This document shows positions 9,642 to 19,800 of a DNA stretch of 64,000 bases, piece after piece. The stretch comes from Motiliproteus sp. MSK22-1. GTDB lineage: Bacteria > Pseudomonadota > Gammaproteobacteria > Pseudomonadales > Balneatricaceae. Both the position numbers and the translations under genes were made by a program. The notes below the pieces were generated by a model. It was given only the letters and a program-made list of their open reading frames with translations. It had not been told where the DNA came from and searched no databases. The DNA lies in contig NZ_MIEQ01000096.1 of assembly GCF_001968815.1 (NCBI RefSeq), positions 434,001 to 498,000 of the forward strand. Direction: 5' to 3'. The stretch's first letter is position 1, and every line of letters starts with the position of its first letter.

Positions 9642-10847
9642 TTAAGCTTTTGGCTGAACAGACCTGACACTCTGTAAGCGCTGTCCGAACCCTACGCCGG
9701 CGATGAGACAACTTCCCCCCAGTACCGCAAGCACCATGCTGACAGCCAGAGTTCCGCTCCATCCTGTTTCCAGAGCCATGGCGCTGATTGTCGCAGCTCC
9801 CACCATTTGACCGCAGCCAAGGGCGGCCGAAGCCGTGCCCGCCTGATCCGGGAAGGGGGCTAGAGCCTGACTGGTGGCTGCGCCCAATATCAAGGCAAAT
9901 CCAATACTGGCAATAGCTACTGGAATGACGTATCCCAACAACGTGGTCTGGTTCAGATAATAGCTGAGAAGCATTATCAAACCAGCGCCACCGAGTATAG
10001 AGCAGCCGGATATAACCGTAGAAAAAGCTCCCAGCCTGGATATGATTCTGGGGGCAAAAAGGTTAGCCAGAATGATCAGTACTGCGTTGGCGCCGAACAA
10101 AATTCCGAAATCTTTTTGGCTGAGCCCTAATTCCTGTATCAGCACCAGAGGGGCAAAGGAAACGTAGCAGATGATCGAGGCCAAGGCTGCCATACACGCG
10201 AATCCATAATACAAGAATGAAGAATTGCTAAATAAAGGGCCGTAGTGCTTCAGGCTGAACAGTGATTCAGGTTTCAGCGTGCTGTCTGGCCGGGTCTCGG
10301 GTAATCGCGCATATATGTATCCGAATACACAGATTGAAAAAGCGGCCAGGGCTACAAATATCCAACGCCAGCCAAAACTGTCGGCTAAAACGGCCCCCAG
10401 AAATGGAGCCATAGCCGGAGCGACACATAATGATCCGTTGAGATAGTTATAGGCGGTTGCTCTGTCATTACCGTTGAAGCGGTCTCTTATCAGCGTGTAA
10501 GAAACGACGGAGGTGCCACAGGCTGCTAACCCTTGCAGTGTTCTGCTTATGTAAAGCTGGAATAGATCCTGGGCTGCAGCGGCTGCGAGAGAGGAAAGAA
10601 GAAAAAGTACGATGCTGCAGAGCGCGATGGGCCGCCGTCCATAACGATCAGCCAGAGGACCAGCAACTAACTGACCTAACCCTGAGGCAAAAATGAACAG
10701 ACTAAGTGTGTATTGAATTTCTGCGGAGGTCGCTTCAAATACTCTGGCCAAGGTGGGCAGGGCGGGCAGGTAAATATCGATACCTAAGGGGCTGAAGAGT
10801 ATCAGGAAAGTGGCTAATAATAAGATCGCAAATGATGATCGATTCAA
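9642..10847 (-). CDS. Bcr/CflA-family MFS drug exporter
   Basis: A 401-residue, 12-helix inner-membrane transporter. The N-terminus (FSPLGIDIYLPALPTLA) and the loop 2-3 motif GPLADRYGRRPIAL are characteristic of the Bcr/CflA drug:H+ antiporter subgroup, and LIRDRF follows helix 4. The start is a TTG with AGGGA eight bases upstream; no better ATG exists. Substrate is unknown; relatives export bicyclomycin, chloramphenicol or sulfonamides. It is divergent from a LysR-type gene that might regulate it. Confidence 0.88.
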   Translation of the reverse strand: MNRSSFAILLLATFLILFSPLGIDIYLPALPTLARVFEATSAEIQYTLSLFIFASGLGQLVAGPLADRYGRRPIALCSIVLFLLSSLAAAAAQDLFQLYISRTLQGLAACGTSVVSYTLIRDRFNGNDRATAYNYLNGSLCVAPAMAPFLGAVLADSFGWRWIFVALAAFSICVFGYIYARLPETRPDSTLKPESLFSLKHYGPLFSNSSFLYYGFACMAALASIICYVSFAPLVLIQELGLSQKDFGILFGANAVLIILANLFAPRIISRLGAFSTVISGCSILGGAGLIMLLSYYLNQTTLLGYVIPVAIASIGFALILGAATSQALAPFPDQAGTASAALGCGQMVGAATISAMALETGWSGTLAVSMVLAVLGGSCLIAGVGFGQRLQSVRSVQPKA

Positions 10848-11055
10848 AACTGAAGTCCCTGATTCCCCTGGTTTTCTCGAGTAACACTTATCGCAAGAAG
10901 CATTTATCTAAGGAACCATGGTAATTAATTTAAGATATGACGGATAATGTATTATCTTCTAATCTGATATTCCTGACAGGACTAATGCTCCCATGCTGGC
11001 AAGTCTTGTAATCGAGTCTCTTGTGGTAAGACCTTTTCTATTAAAGGGGAGTGGT

Positions 11056-12015
11056 GTGAATACCGATAAGCTTGCAAAAATGGACCTGAACCTGTTGGTG
11101 AGCTTACAGGTTCTGATTGAGGAAAAAAGCGTTACTCAGGCAGCAATACGCTTACATGTAACCCAGTCTGCCATGAGTAAAATACTGGGTCGATTACGGC
11201 AGGTGTTTGGTGATCCATTATTTGTTCGTTCGGCTTATGGACTTTCTCCCACTGCTCGTACAGCACAATTGGAAACTGAATTACGGACTATCCTGCAAGG
11301 GGTTAGCAAACTGACTGCTCCTCCGTGTTTTGACCCCGGAACAGCTAATCATAACTATAGAATTGCAGCCATTGATTCCACCAATCAGATATTTCTCCCG
11401 GACTATCTGCCTGAATTGATTACTCAGGCACCGAAAATGAGTCTTGAGGTTCTTAACTGGCAGGAGGATTCGTTAAAAAGAATTGAACAGGGAGACGTGG
11501 ACCTGGGCATAACCGCTCGTGATTACGATGAGCTTTCTTTTGTCAGCTTACAGAAGCTCCCCAAGACTATTGTTCAGATGCCTATCGGTGATGACCATCT
11601 GGTGGTTCTTATGCGTCAGGGCCATCCGATATCAGGGCAAAAAAGTGCGTGGGATTTACAGAAGTATCTCTCTTGCGGTCACATTCAGGTGTGTTGTGAG
11701 GGAAAAAACCGTTGGCTACTCGATCAGGTTCTTGAACAACAGGGTTTGCAGCGCAATATGGTACTGAGGGTGCCTGATTTTCAAGCTGCTTTGAGTGCCA
11801 CCTGTAATACGGATCTGTTATTCACCACCACTCAGAGTTTTGCCTCCTATGCCTGCCGGTTGCACCCGTTATCAGTTGAACAGCTACCGCTGGCCGTTGG
11901 TCCTACGACATTTTTATTGTTGTGGCATCAGCGCCATCATAAGGATCCGGGACATACCTGGTTGCGAGAGACTATTCACCAGGAAATTTGTGATAACCAT
12001 CGCTTTGATCATTAA
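11056..12015 (+). CDS. LysR-family transcriptional regulator
   Basis: N-terminal winged helix-turn-helix (MDLNLLVSLQVLIEEKSVTQAA, then TQSAMSKILGRLRQVFGDPLFVR) and a C-terminal periplasmic-binding-like effector domain with IAAIDSTNQIFLPDYL. The DPLFVR and PTARTAQLE pattern is that of the NodD/LeuO-like subgroup. I prefer the GTG at 11056, with AGGGGAG just upstream, over an ATG at 10993, because the extra 21 residues are unlike the family. It is divergent from the MFS exporter, a common regulator-target arrangement, but no effector can be inferred. Confidence 0.88.
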   Translation: MNTDKLAKMDLNLLVSLQVLIEEKSVTQAAIRLHVTQSAMSKILGRLRQVFGDPLFVRSAYGLSPTARTAQLETELRTILQGVSKLTAPPCFDPGTANHNYRIAAIDSTNQIFLPDYLPELITQAPKMSLEVLNWQEDSLKRIEQGDVDLGITARDYDELSFVSLQKLPKTIVQMPIGDDHLVVLMRQGHPISGQKSAWDLQKYLSCGHIQVCCEGKNRWLLDQVLEQQGLQRNMVLRVPDFQAALSATCNTDLLFTTTQSFASYACRLHPLSVEQLPLAVGPTTFLLLWHQRHHKDPGHTWLRETIHQEICDNHRFDH

Positions 12016-12135
12016 GAGAGCTGTTTGCAGGCTCCTGAGGCCAATCAGTCTGTCCGCAGCCAATCACTGTCTATACTGATACTTTAATCAGAGGTCTTTT
12101 CAGGGTTTCCAAACAAGCATTTCAGGCATTGATAT

Positions 12136-13041
12136 ATGAGTGTAATGACAAGGAGTGCATTTATTCAATCGAGTTCAGTGTTTCTCGTCTTTTTAAGCCT
12201 TTTTGGTTGCTGTCAGTTCTCCTGGAGTGAAACTAAAGTACGTTACCCGCGCGCCCTGACTGACAATGACAAACGGACGGAGTATCCGGTCCGTTTATTA
12301 CAGCTGGCGTTGAGTGCATCTGACCGACGTTATGTGGTGGAGGCCAGCGAGTACCGAATGCCCCAGGGGCGGGCTTTGCTAAATCTGAAGCATGGATCAA
12401 CACTTGATGTCGTCTGGTCAATGACCAGTAAAGACCGGGAGAGATTACTTCATCCGATACGTATACCTATCTATAAAGGATTAATTGGATGGCGCTTGCT
12501 GTTGATTCGACAACAGGATCAGAAAAAATTCTCACAACTGGAGCATGTAACCGAACTGACTAAGTTAGCGGCTGTTCAGGGGCATGACTGGCCTGATACG
12601 GCCATTTTGGAATCCAATGGTTTTTTGGTTCAAGGTGCATCGAATTATCAAGGGATGTTCGATATGTTAGCTCGTGGCCGGGCCGATTATTTTCCCCGCT
12701 CTATTGTAGAGATTTGGCAGGAACAAAATAACCATCGCAATAAACAGTTGGTTGTTGAGACAACGCTGCTGATGCATTACCCCACGGCGTTTTATTATTT
12801 TGTTAACAAAAACAACAGATTGTTAGCAGAAGACTTAGAAGCTGGTCTCAGACGGATTATTGCTAATAGTGAGTTTGATCGCCTGTTCAGTACCTATTTT
12901 GATCCGATTATGGACAAGGCCAGAATAGATCAGCGCCGTCTGGTCGAGCTTGATAATCCTACGCTGCCTGCGGAGACTCCATTAGGCCAGTCACGACTCT
13001 GGTTGGATATCCCTCCCGATTTGCCGAAGTGGCTTGAATAA
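12136..13041 (+). CDS. Secreted periplasmic solute-binding-like protein
   Basis: About 301 residues with an N-terminal signal peptide (hydrophobic VFLVFLSLFGCC, likely cleavage after FSWS near residue 31). The body resembles the type-3 solute-binding fold: a VRYPRALTDNDKRTEYP beginning, VVWSMTSKDRERLL in the middle, MFDMLARGRADYFPRS as the hinge region, and SEFDRLFSTYFDPIM near the end. No ABC permease or ATPase is adjacent, so it may be a stand-alone sensor or orphan binding protein. The ligand is unknown. Confidence 0.75.
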   Translation: MSVMTRSAFIQSSSVFLVFLSLFGCCQFSWSETKVRYPRALTDNDKRTEYPVRLLQLALSASDRRYVVEASEYRMPQGRALLNLKHGSTLDVVWSMTSKDRERLLHPIRIPIYKGLIGWRLLLIRQQDQKKFSQLEHVTELTKLAAVQGHDWPDTAILESNGFLVQGASNYQGMFDMLARGRADYFPRSIVEIWQEQNNHRNKQLVVETTLLMHYPTAFYYFVNKNNRLLAEDLEAGLRRIIANSEFDRLFSTYFDPIMDKARIDQRRLVELDNPTLPAETPLGQSRLWLDIPPDLPKWLE

Positions 13042-13081
13042 GTTATTTAAATCAGGAACCGGGGGCTCTCGTTTATTGCCG

Positions 13082-13116
13082 AAGAGCCTTAACTCAATCT
13101 GCAGGTTAAGACTCTT
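13082..13116. terminator. Hairpin between convergent genes
   Basis: AAGAGCCTTAAC (13082-13093) pairs with GTTAAGACTCTT (13105-13116) with a single mismatch, giving a 12-bp stem between the solute-binding-like gene and fpr. There is no good U-tract on either strand, so it may act as a weak terminator or mRNA 3'-end stabiliser. Confidence 0.45.
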
Positions 13117-13174
13117 GGTTTGAGGTGAAAAGCGCAACTGTAGCGGTAACAGGACAAGGGCATATCTTTCCTAC

Positions 13175-13948
13175 TTATCTTTCAACAAAGGCCCGCTCAA
13201 TTACATAGTGTCCCTGATCACCGTGGCGGGCTTCCTTAAACCCCATTTCATCCAGTATTTTACAGGTGTCCTTGAGCATACTTGGACTCCCGCAGACCAT
13301 AAACCGGTCATCTTCCAGGCTGAAATCAGGCAGACCTAAATCGGCATTCAGCTTTTTAATCATCATCAGGTCCGTTAACCTGCCTTGATTACGGAACCGC
13401 TCTCTTGTGACTGTCGGGTAATAGAGCAATTTGTCTGCAACCATCTCACCAAAGTATTCGTTACTGGGCAGGCACTTCTGAATCAACTCTGCATAGGCCA
13501 GCTCTGACACGTAACGAACACCGTGGGTCAGTATGACTTTGTCGTACTGCTCGTAGATTTCCGGGTCTTTAATGATACTCATAAATGGCGCCAGACCTGT
13601 GCCGGTGCTGATAAGATAAAGACGCTTGCCGGGCAGCAGGTGATCATTAATCAGCGTTCCAGTGGGTTTACGGCTGATGAGTATCTGATCTCCGACTTTT
13701 ATGTTCTGTAGTTTGGATGTTAACGGGCCATCCTGTACTTTGATGCTGAAGAACTCGAGCTTATCTTCATGATTAGCACTCGCGATGCTGTAAGCTCGCA
13801 TCAGTGGACGGCCTTCATGCTCCAGTCCTATCATGGTGAAATGACCATTTTTGAACCGAAACCCTGGATCCCGGCTGGTGGTAAAACTAAACAAAGTGTC
13901 GTTCCAGTGCCGCACACTGAGAACTTCCTCACTTCCGATACTCGACAT
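13175..13948 (-). CDS. fpr: Ferredoxin--NADP+ reductase
   Basis: A 257-residue bacterial class I FNR. RAYSIAS (residues 51-57) is the FAD-binding RxYS motif, STGTGLAPFMSII forms the NADP pyrophosphate site, and VCGSPSML precedes the C-terminal YVIERAFVER, whose aromatic/Glu ending is typical of proteobacterial Fpr. It exchanges electrons between NADPH and ferredoxin or flavodoxin and supports oxidative-stress and iron-sulfur chemistry. The start has AGAGGG upstream. It is divergent from a LysR regulator as in Pseudomonas fpr/finR. Confidence 0.94.
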   Translation of the reverse strand: MSSIGSEEVLSVRHWNDTLFSFTTSRDPGFRFKNGHFTMIGLEHEGRPLMRAYSIASANHEDKLEFFSIKVQDGPLTSKLQNIKVGDQILISRKPTGTLINDHLLPGKRLYLISTGTGLAPFMSIIKDPEIYEQYDKVILTHGVRYVSELAYAELIQKCLPSNEYFGEMVADKLLYYPTVTRERFRNQGRLTDLMMIKKLNADLGLPDFSLEDDRFMVCGSPSMLKDTCKILDEMGFKEARHGDQGHYVIERAFVER

Positions 13949-13976
13949 GGATTAACCCTCTTAATATATTCCAAAA

Positions 13977-13998
13977 AGATATAAATAATCGTTTATCT
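13977..13998. promoter_or_regulatory. Inverted repeat in fpr/LysR divergent promoter region
   Basis: AGATA and TATCT arms are separated by 12 bases, with an inner ATAAA/TTTAT pair (13981-13996). The layout resembles the interrupted dyads bound by LysR proteins. It lies 29 bases upstream of fpr and 82 bases upstream of the divergent regulator gene. The role as operator is inferred from position only. Confidence 0.35.
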
Positions 13999-14079
13999 AT
14001 TCAATAATGGCTATGTTAGTCTTTGTCTTTATATTGGTAAAATTGATAATTCAGCTAATGCTAATCGGAAATATCGATT

Positions 14080-14958
14080 ATGAAATACAGCTTGCGTCAA
14101 CTTGAGGTGTTTTTGGCGATTGCGCATTACGACAACATCACTAAAGCGGCTGAGAGTCTTTCCATGTCTCAATCGGCTGCCAGTGGTGCGTTGAAAGAGC
14201 TTGAGCAGCAATTTGATATACGTCTTTTTGATCGTATCGGAAAACGCCTGAAAATTAATGAACTCGGACGTTTACTGCGTCCGCGAGCAGAGGCTTTGTT
14301 GGAGCAGGCTCAAGCGTTAGAGCTGAATATGTCTCAACACCAGGCGGTAGGGCAGCTAAAGCTGGGAGCGACACTGACTATTGGAAATTATCTTGCAGTC
14401 AGGTTGATGGCTCGTTATATGGAGGCGCATCCGGCAGCTAAGGTTGAACTTCAGGTGGCGAATACCTCAACTATCGTGGCACGGGTAGCTAACTTTGATC
14501 TCGACGTCGGTCTGATCGAAGGAGAGATTCAGCACTCAGAGTTGGAGATAATACCCTGGCGTGAAGATGAGCTGGTTGTTTTTTGCGCCCCCGATCATCC
14601 TTTGGCAACCAAGTGGCAGCTTAATGATACCGATTTGCAGGCAGCGACCTGGATACTGAGGGAAAAGGGGTCCGGAACACGTCAGACCTTTGATCGGGCG
14701 CTGCACGGACTGCTGCCCGGTCTGAATGTGTTACTGGAGTTGGAACATACAGAAGCCATAAAAAGAGCGGTAACGGAAGGTCTGGGGATTGGTTGTCTTT
14801 CGCGCATAGCGTTGTTGGAAGCGTTTAGTCGTGAAACTCTGGTTCCGTTAAGAGTGGCCGGTCGAGATTTCAGTCGTCAGTTTTACCTGATTCTTAATAA
14901 CCATAAATATCGCAGTGCCGGTATTGAGCGCTGGATAGAGCTTTGTCATCAAGCCTGA
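14080..14958 (+). CDS. finR: LysR-family regulator, FinR-like
   Basis: The 292 residues begin with the LysR helix-turn-helix (LRQLEVFLAIAHYDNITKAA, then MSQSAASGALKELEQQF) and continue into an effector domain with LGATLTIGNYLAVRLMARYM and AVTEGLGIGCLSRIAL. In Pseudomonas the equivalent gene is divergent from fpr and activates it in response to superoxide and redox stress. The same arrangement, with 131 bases between the start codons, is the basis for the name; without experiment it could equally be a CysB-like or other LysR protein. Confidence 0.78.
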   Translation: MKYSLRQLEVFLAIAHYDNITKAAESLSMSQSAASGALKELEQQFDIRLFDRIGKRLKINELGRLLRPRAEALLEQAQALELNMSQHQAVGQLKLGATLTIGNYLAVRLMARYMEAHPAAKVELQVANTSTIVARVANFDLDVGLIEGEIQHSELEIIPWREDELVVFCAPDHPLATKWQLNDTDLQAATWILREKGSGTRQTFDRALHGLLPGLNVLLELEHTEAIKRAVTEGLGIGCLSRIALLEAFSRETLVPLRVAGRDFSRQFYLILNNHKYRSAGIERWIELCHQA

Positions 14959-15142
14959 GTTTTCCCCGTGCGTATCTGACAGGCAGTCAAATCGAATTTG
15001 TTTTACTACACTATGGTTAATAGAGATTTCTTTCGTGGGCGTATCTTTCGTGAAAGTTCTTTAATTTGAATTGCCTCAGTTTTCTATCAGGTAACTCTTA
15101 ACTAACAGCATTGCCAATTGCTACGCCCGTTCGGTGAGCGCC

Positions 15143-16588
15143 ATGTGTTTGTTGTCAGAGTCCGGGCTTCGTGGTCATTGGTTATTGCTATACATCCTGG
15201 CAATCCTGCTTTTGCTGCTTCCCCGATTGTCTTTCTCTGAGGATTCTGAGCTGTTATCCGCAGACAATCGCCCTCAGGCCTGGTCAGTGAAACTTTCAGG
15301 TGGAATTGGTCCAGCCAGCAGTGATTATTTGATACGAGCGCTGGAAAAGGCCGCTAAAGAGGATATCCATCTGTTAATTATTGAAATGGATACCCCTGGG
15401 GGCCTGGACAAATCGATGAGGGCGATGATAAAGAAAATTATCGCGTCTCCCGTTCCGGTTGCTACCTTTGTGTACCCTTCGGGGTCCAGGGCTGCCAGTG
15501 CTGGAACCTATATTCTATATGCGAGTCATATTGCTGCCATGGCTCCGGCCACTAACCTGGGAGCAGCTTCTCCTGTGCAGATTGGCGCACCTGCACTACC
15601 AGGAACTCCTCAGCAACCTGCTAAATCCCCACAGCAGAGTAAAGATGAAAATCTCAGTGAAGAAAACCCGAGAACAGAAGACCTGCCCCCGGAAGATAGC
15701 GCTACGACAATGCGGCGGAAAGTACTGAATGATGCAACGGCCTATATCCGTGGCTTGGCTGAACTTCATAACCGTAATGCAGACTGGGCCGAGAAAGCGG
15801 TGCGGGGTGCGAAAAGTCTCAGTGCTGAAAAAGCAGTGGAATTGGGGGTGGTTGATTTAATTGCGACTGATCTTGAGGATTTAACCCGCCAATTAGATGG
15901 TCGGACAGTAAGGGTGCAGAATCAGGATTATCTGCTGAAAACCAGGAATATTGAAATCCTCCGAATAGAGCCGGACTGGCGCAGCCAGTTTCTGGTTATC
16001 ATCACAAATCCGAATATTGCCTACATACTTATGCTGATAGGGGTGTACGGCTTGTTGCTGGAATTTTACAACCCGGGTGTTGGCGTGCCTGGCATTGTCG
16101 GTGGAATCAGTCTTCTGGTTGCCTTATACGCCTTTCAGCTGCTACCCATCAGCTATATCGGACTGGCGCTGATTTTATTTGGTATTGCACTGATGTCCAT
16201 CGAAGCCCTGTCACCCAGTTTTGGAATCTTTGGCTTCGGTGGGGCTGTGTCCTTTGCTATTGGTTCGGTGATGCTGATGGACTCAGATCTGCCGGGTTAC
16301 CAGATAGCGGTGCCTGTTATTGCCGCTTTTACCGTCTTTTCCTTACTGCTAACGGTTGTGATTTTAGCCTTGGCACTCAAGGCACGTAAAGGGGCAATGG
16401 TTAGCGGTGATGCTGTTTTGGTAGGGCAATGGGCGATTGCCATAGAGGACTTTCAGGCGGCAGGGAAAGTTCGTGTGCAGGGGGAAATCTGGAATGCCAG
16501 GTGCCAGGACGCTGTTCGCGCAGGAGAGCCTGTTTTCATTCAGGCTATTGAGGGGCTTACCCTCCGGGTAAGCAGATCAGGAGAGTAA
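15143..16588 (+). CDS. NfeD-family ClpP-class membrane serine protease
   Basis: About 481 residues: a signal or anchor segment (about 15-33), a ClpP-like protease domain, four or five membrane helices (about 285-425) and a C-terminal OB-fold NfeD domain. The nucleophile is in the [10 protein letters not shown] region, and the catalytic lysine probably in [15 protein letters not shown]. The family's long form cleaves stomatin partners. A Pro/Glu-rich insertion (about residues 155-190) interrupts the protease domain. The stop is two bases before the slipin gene, the classic stomatin-operon pairing. ATG at 15143 (GGTGAG upstream) is chosen; a GTG three codons earlier is possible. Confidence 0.9.
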   Translation: MCLLSESGLRGHWLLLYILAILLLLLPRLSFSEDSELLSADNRPQAWSVKLSGGIGPASSDYLIRALEKAAKEDIHLLIIEMDTPGGLDKSMRAMIKKIIASPVPVATFVYPSGSRAASAGTYILYASHIAAMAPATNLGAASPVQIGAPALPGTPQQPAKSPQQSKDENLSEENPRTEDLPPEDSATTMRRKVLNDATAYIRGLAELHNRNADWAEKAVRGAKSLSAEKAVELGVVDLIATDLEDLTRQLDGRTVRVQNQDYLLKTRNIEILRIEPDWRSQFLVIITNPNIAYILMLIGVYGLLLEFYNPGVGVPGIVGGISLLVALYAFQLLPISYIGLALILFGIALMSIEALSPSFGIFGFGGAVSFAIGSVMLMDSDLPGYQIAVPVIAAFTVFSLLLTVVILALALKARKGAMVSGDAVLVGQWAIAIEDFQAAGKVRVQGEIWNARCQDAVRAGEPVFIQAIEGLTLRVSRSGE

Positions 16589-16590
16589 TA

Positions 16591-17364
16591 ATGATTACTT
16601 ACTACTTCATGATGGCTATCACGGTTTTATTGATTGCCTTGTTGTTCAGTATGTTTCGCATCCTGCGGGAATATGAAAGGGGGGTTGTGTTTATGCTCGG
16701 ACGTTTTTACCGAGTCAAGGGCCCGGGGTTGATCATTGTTGTGCCATTGATTCAGCAGATGGTCCGGGTGGGGCTGCGTACAGTCGTCATGGATGTTCCT
16801 ACTCAGGATGTAATATCTCGCGATAATGTGTCAGTTAAAGTGAATGCCGTTGTGTATTATCGGGTGATCGATGCCCAGAAAGCGATTATCAATGTTGAGA
16901 ACTTCCATGAAGCTACCAGCCAGCTGGCCCAGACGACACTGCGTTCAGTACTGGGGCAGCACGAACTGGACGAGATGCTGTCATCCAGAGATACGCTGAA
17001 CCGAGGAATTCAGCAGATTCTCGATCAGCAGACGGATGGCTGGGGTATAAAAGTCAGTAATGTAGAAATCAAACATGTTGATCTTAATGAATCCATGATC
17101 CGGGCAATCGCCAAGCAAGCGGAAGCCGAGCGGGAGCGCAGGGCCAAGGTCATACATGCGATCGGTGAGCTTGAAGCGTCTCAAAAACTGAGTGAAGCGG
17201 CACAGATTCTGTCTCAGCAGCCCCAAGCTCTCCAGTTACGATATTTGCAAACATTGACCGAAATTGCCGGGGATCACAGTAATACAATAGTTTTCCCGCT
17301 CCCCATTGATTTATTACAAAGGCTGCATGATGCGGTTAAAACCCCAGCAGACAGATCAGATTAA
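16591..17364 (+). CDS. Slipin / stomatin-like SPFH-domain membrane protein
   Basis: A 257-residue band-7 protein with one N-terminal membrane segment (about 2-24). The stomatin signature follows: [29 protein letters not shown], then [27 protein letters not shown] helical region ([20 protein letters not shown]) carries the oligomerisation segment. It forms scaffold assemblies in the inner membrane and is the presumed partner of the NfeD protease directly upstream. AGGAGAG precedes the ATG and the genes are two bases apart, so they are translated from one message. Confidence 0.94.
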   Translation: MITYYFMMAITVLLIALLFSMFRILREYERGVVFMLGRFYRVKGPGLIIVVPLIQQMVRVGLRTVVMDVPTQDVISRDNVSVKVNAVVYYRVIDAQKAIINVENFHEATSQLAQTTLRSVLGQHELDEMLSSRDTLNRGIQQILDQQTDGWGIKVSNVEIKHVDLNESMIRAIAKQAEAERERRAKVIHAIGELEASQKLSEAAQILSQQPQALQLRYLQTLTEIAGDHSNTIVFPLPIDLLQRLHDAVKTPADRSD

Positions 17365-17691
17365 GATAAAAGGGGTTAGTGGTTATTTGGTTAACAGCTT
17401 TCGATGAGTTGGCTGCAAATGCGATTTAATGTGAATCCAGTGAAGAGACATGTTTTTATTAACGAAATAGTTGATGAATGCAGGTAGCGTTCTCTGATAT
17501 GTCCATCGACAGCACCATGGACTTATTCATCGGTTCCCTGAGTAAAAAGAAACTAGAGTTTTGATTGCATGTCTATGTTACAGCAGTTAACAATTCCACA
17601 TAGACTGTTGAAACCAGCCGCTCCCGGATTTTCTGCAAATAAATTGGAAATATCCGGTAACTAACTCGACTCTCAGATTAAAAGGTCAAGA
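17365..17691. other. Intergenic region without recognised features
   Basis: These 327 bases between the slipin and rhomboid genes contain no convincing ORF, terminator hairpin or known operator. An AAAGGTC ribosome site at its right end belongs to the rhomboid gene. Confidence 0.5.
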
Positions 17692-18264
17692 ATGCTCAAG
17701 TACCTGTTATCGGTTGAAATGCTATTGATTGTGTTGCTCATGTGGGCTGTTTTTATAATCGATTTTTTGCTGCCAGGAATAAACCTGAATTATTTGGGTA
17801 TCCAGCCCCGAAAAATAGAAGGTTTGATGGGGATTCTGTTTTCTCCTTTTCTGCATGTCGGGTTAACTCATATCGTTTTCAATTCCATTCCCCTCTTGGT
17901 GCTTTCGGCGCTGATCCGCCTGTCAGTGGGAAGTTCTCAGTTGCGTACAGTTATCGTTCTCGGAATTATCGCCTCAGGCTTTGGGACTTGGGTATTCAGT
18001 TCAGCGGGAGTTGTGGTAGGGGCATCTGGACTGGTTTATGCGTTTATAGGGTTTCTTTTTGCAGATGCATACTTCAATCCGAGCCTGCGCAGTTGGTTGT
18101 TCGCAATTATTTCCTTTTTTCTTTATGGCGGCGCATTCTTGTCGCTGTTTGTGTTTAATCCGGTGGTATCCTGGGCTGCTCATTTCTGGGGTTTTGTTGC
18201 GGGGGCTTTAATCGCCTCTATTCTGCGCCGGCCAAAAACATCTGCCAGAAAATCATCATGGTAA
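17692..18264 (+). CDS. Rhomboid-family intramembrane serine protease
   Basis: A 190-residue, six-helix protein with the rhomboid active site: the loop and TM2 motif HVGLTHIVFNS (His60, Asn64), catalytic Ser112 in VVGASGLVYA and catalytic His164 in SWAAHFWGFVAG. It cleaves transmembrane substrates within the inner membrane. There is no cytosolic N-terminal domain, unlike GlpG, so this is a minimal rhomboid. The substrate is unknown. A strong AAAGGTC site lies before the ATG. Confidence 0.92.
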   Translation: MLKYLLSVEMLLIVLLMWAVFIIDFLLPGINLNYLGIQPRKIEGLMGILFSPFLHVGLTHIVFNSIPLLVLSALIRLSVGSSQLRTVIVLGIIASGFGTWVFSSAGVVVGASGLVYAFIGFLFADAYFNPSLRSWLFAIISFFLYGGAFLSLFVFNPVVSWAAHFWGFVAGALIASILRRPKTSARKSSW

Positions 18265-18440
18265 TAAGTGAGGAACCAACAGGGTTCTGCGGGTAACTGA
18301 GTCGTTGTATGGGCACATGGCTTGTCGAAGATGTTCAGTTGAATCGCCGCAATGATAGCACTTGGTGGCGAGTTCCTGTAAGCTTCACGCCCGCCATTTG
18401 ACGCGGTTCAGACAATGATGCAGTTACCAGAGAATATCTT

Positions 18441-19721
18441 ATGAGCTTTGCCTCCTTGGGCTTATCGACCCCTATCCTTGAAGCCGTCGCCGAGCAGGGT
18501 TACGACACGCCTTCGCCTATTCAGGCGCAAGCGATACCTGCCGTGATCGAAGGAAAGGACGTTATGGCCGCGGCGCAAACAGGAACGGGTAAAACGGCAG
18601 GGTTTACCTTGCCCATACTGGACCTGTTATCAAGGGGTGAGAGAGCTGGTGCAAATCAGGTGAGAGCGCTTATCCTGACACCTACTCGCGAGTTGGCAGC
18701 TCAGGTAGCAGAAAGTGTTGCGACCTATGGTAAAAATCTGCCACTACGTTCAGCGGTGGTATTTGGTGGGGTAAAGATAAATCCACAAATGATGAAGCTT
18801 CGCCAGGGTGTTGATGTGCTGGTTGCGACACCCGGTCGATTAATGGATCTGTACAGCCAAAATGCCGTAACGTTCAAGCACCTCGAAGTGCTGGTTCTGG
18901 ACGAAGCTGATCGTATGCTGGACATGGGCTTTATCCACGATATTCGTAAGATCCTTGCTGTTTTGCCCAAGCAACGACAGAACCTGCTGTTCTCTGCGAC
19001 ATTCTCTGATGAAATTCGCCAGTTGGCCAAAGGGCTGGTTAATAATCCCGTTGAAATTTCTGTTAGTCCAAGAAATACGACGACTAAATTGGTGGATCAG
19101 TGGATCTGCCCCGTTGATAAAAGCAAGAAGTCGGCGTTGTTAACCCGGTTAATCAAAGACAATAGTTGGGAGCAGGTGCTGGTTTTTACGCGAACCAAGC
19201 ATGGTGCCAATCGGTTAACCCGGCATCTTGAGGGTAAGGGGATTCAGGCAGCAGCAATCCATGGTAACAAGAGCCAGGGGGCGCGAACAAAGGCGCTGTC
19301 TGGATTTAAAGATGGCTCAATCCGGATTCTGGTGGCGACAGATATCGCCGCACGGGGCTTGGATATTGATCAGTTACCACAGGTCGTCAACTTTGATCTG
19401 CCTAATGTTTCAGAAGATTATGTGCACCGGATTGGTCGTACCGGGCGGGCTGGGGCCAGCGGGCAAGCCGTGTCACTGGTCAGTGCCGATGAGTTCAAAC
19501 AGTTGTCGGATATTGAGCGTTTAACTCAGCAGCTTATCACACGAAAGCAAATCGAGGGTTTTGAGCCGGTTAATGAGTTACCCGAATCACGACTGAACAA
19601 GCGTCCTTTCAAACCGAAAAAACCCAAGAAGCCTAAAGTGGGCCATCGGGACGGTCAGCGTTCCGGGGATAATGCACAAGGTCATCGGCCTAACGCCAGA
19701 CGACACGCAAAGGCGAGTTGA
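18441..19721 (+). CDS. rhlE: DEAD-box ATP-dependent RNA helicase, RhlE-like
   Basis: The 426 residues carry all helicase motifs: the Q motif in [14 protein letters not shown], Walker [32 protein letters not shown] in [22 protein letters not shown], and motif [12 protein letters not shown]. The basic tail ([18 protein letters not shown]) is the RhlE-type RNA-binding extension. It takes part in ribosome assembly and mRNA turnover, often at low temperature. It is monocistronic and converges with a LysE-type gene. Confidence 0.93.
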   Translation: MSFASLGLSTPILEAVAEQGYDTPSPIQAQAIPAVIEGKDVMAAAQTGTGKTAGFTLPILDLLSRGERAGANQVRALILTPTRELAAQVAESVATYGKNLPLRSAVVFGGVKINPQMMKLRQGVDVLVATPGRLMDLYSQNAVTFKHLEVLVLDEADRMLDMGFIHDIRKILAVLPKQRQNLLFSATFSDEIRQLAKGLVNNPVEISVSPRNTTTKLVDQWICPVDKSKKSALLTRLIKDNSWEQVLVFTRTKHGANRLTRHLEGKGIQAAAIHGNKSQGARTKALSGFKDGSIRILVATDIAARGLDIDQLPQVVNFDLPNVSEDYVHRIGRTGRAGASGQAVSLVSADEFKQLSDIERLTQQLITRKQIEGFEPVNELPESRLNKRPFKPKKPKKPKVGHRDGQRSGDNAQGHRPNARRHAKAS

Positions 19722-19772
19722 GTTTTCGTTCTTGGTTTTTTGGTGGTAGAGGGAAGATTGATAGAAAGTTGA

Positions 19773-19800
19773 GGTAAAGGCAGCGTTAGCTGCCTTTACC
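19773..19800. terminator. Perfect 12-bp stem spanning a stop codon
   Basis: GGTAAAGGCAGC (19773-19784) and GCTGCCTTTACC (19789-19800) are exact complements with a GTTA loop. The stop codon of the minus-strand LysE-type gene (19786-19788) lies in the loop. The element sits between convergent rhlE and LysE genes and likely terminates both, although U-tracts are short. Confidence 0.6.
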
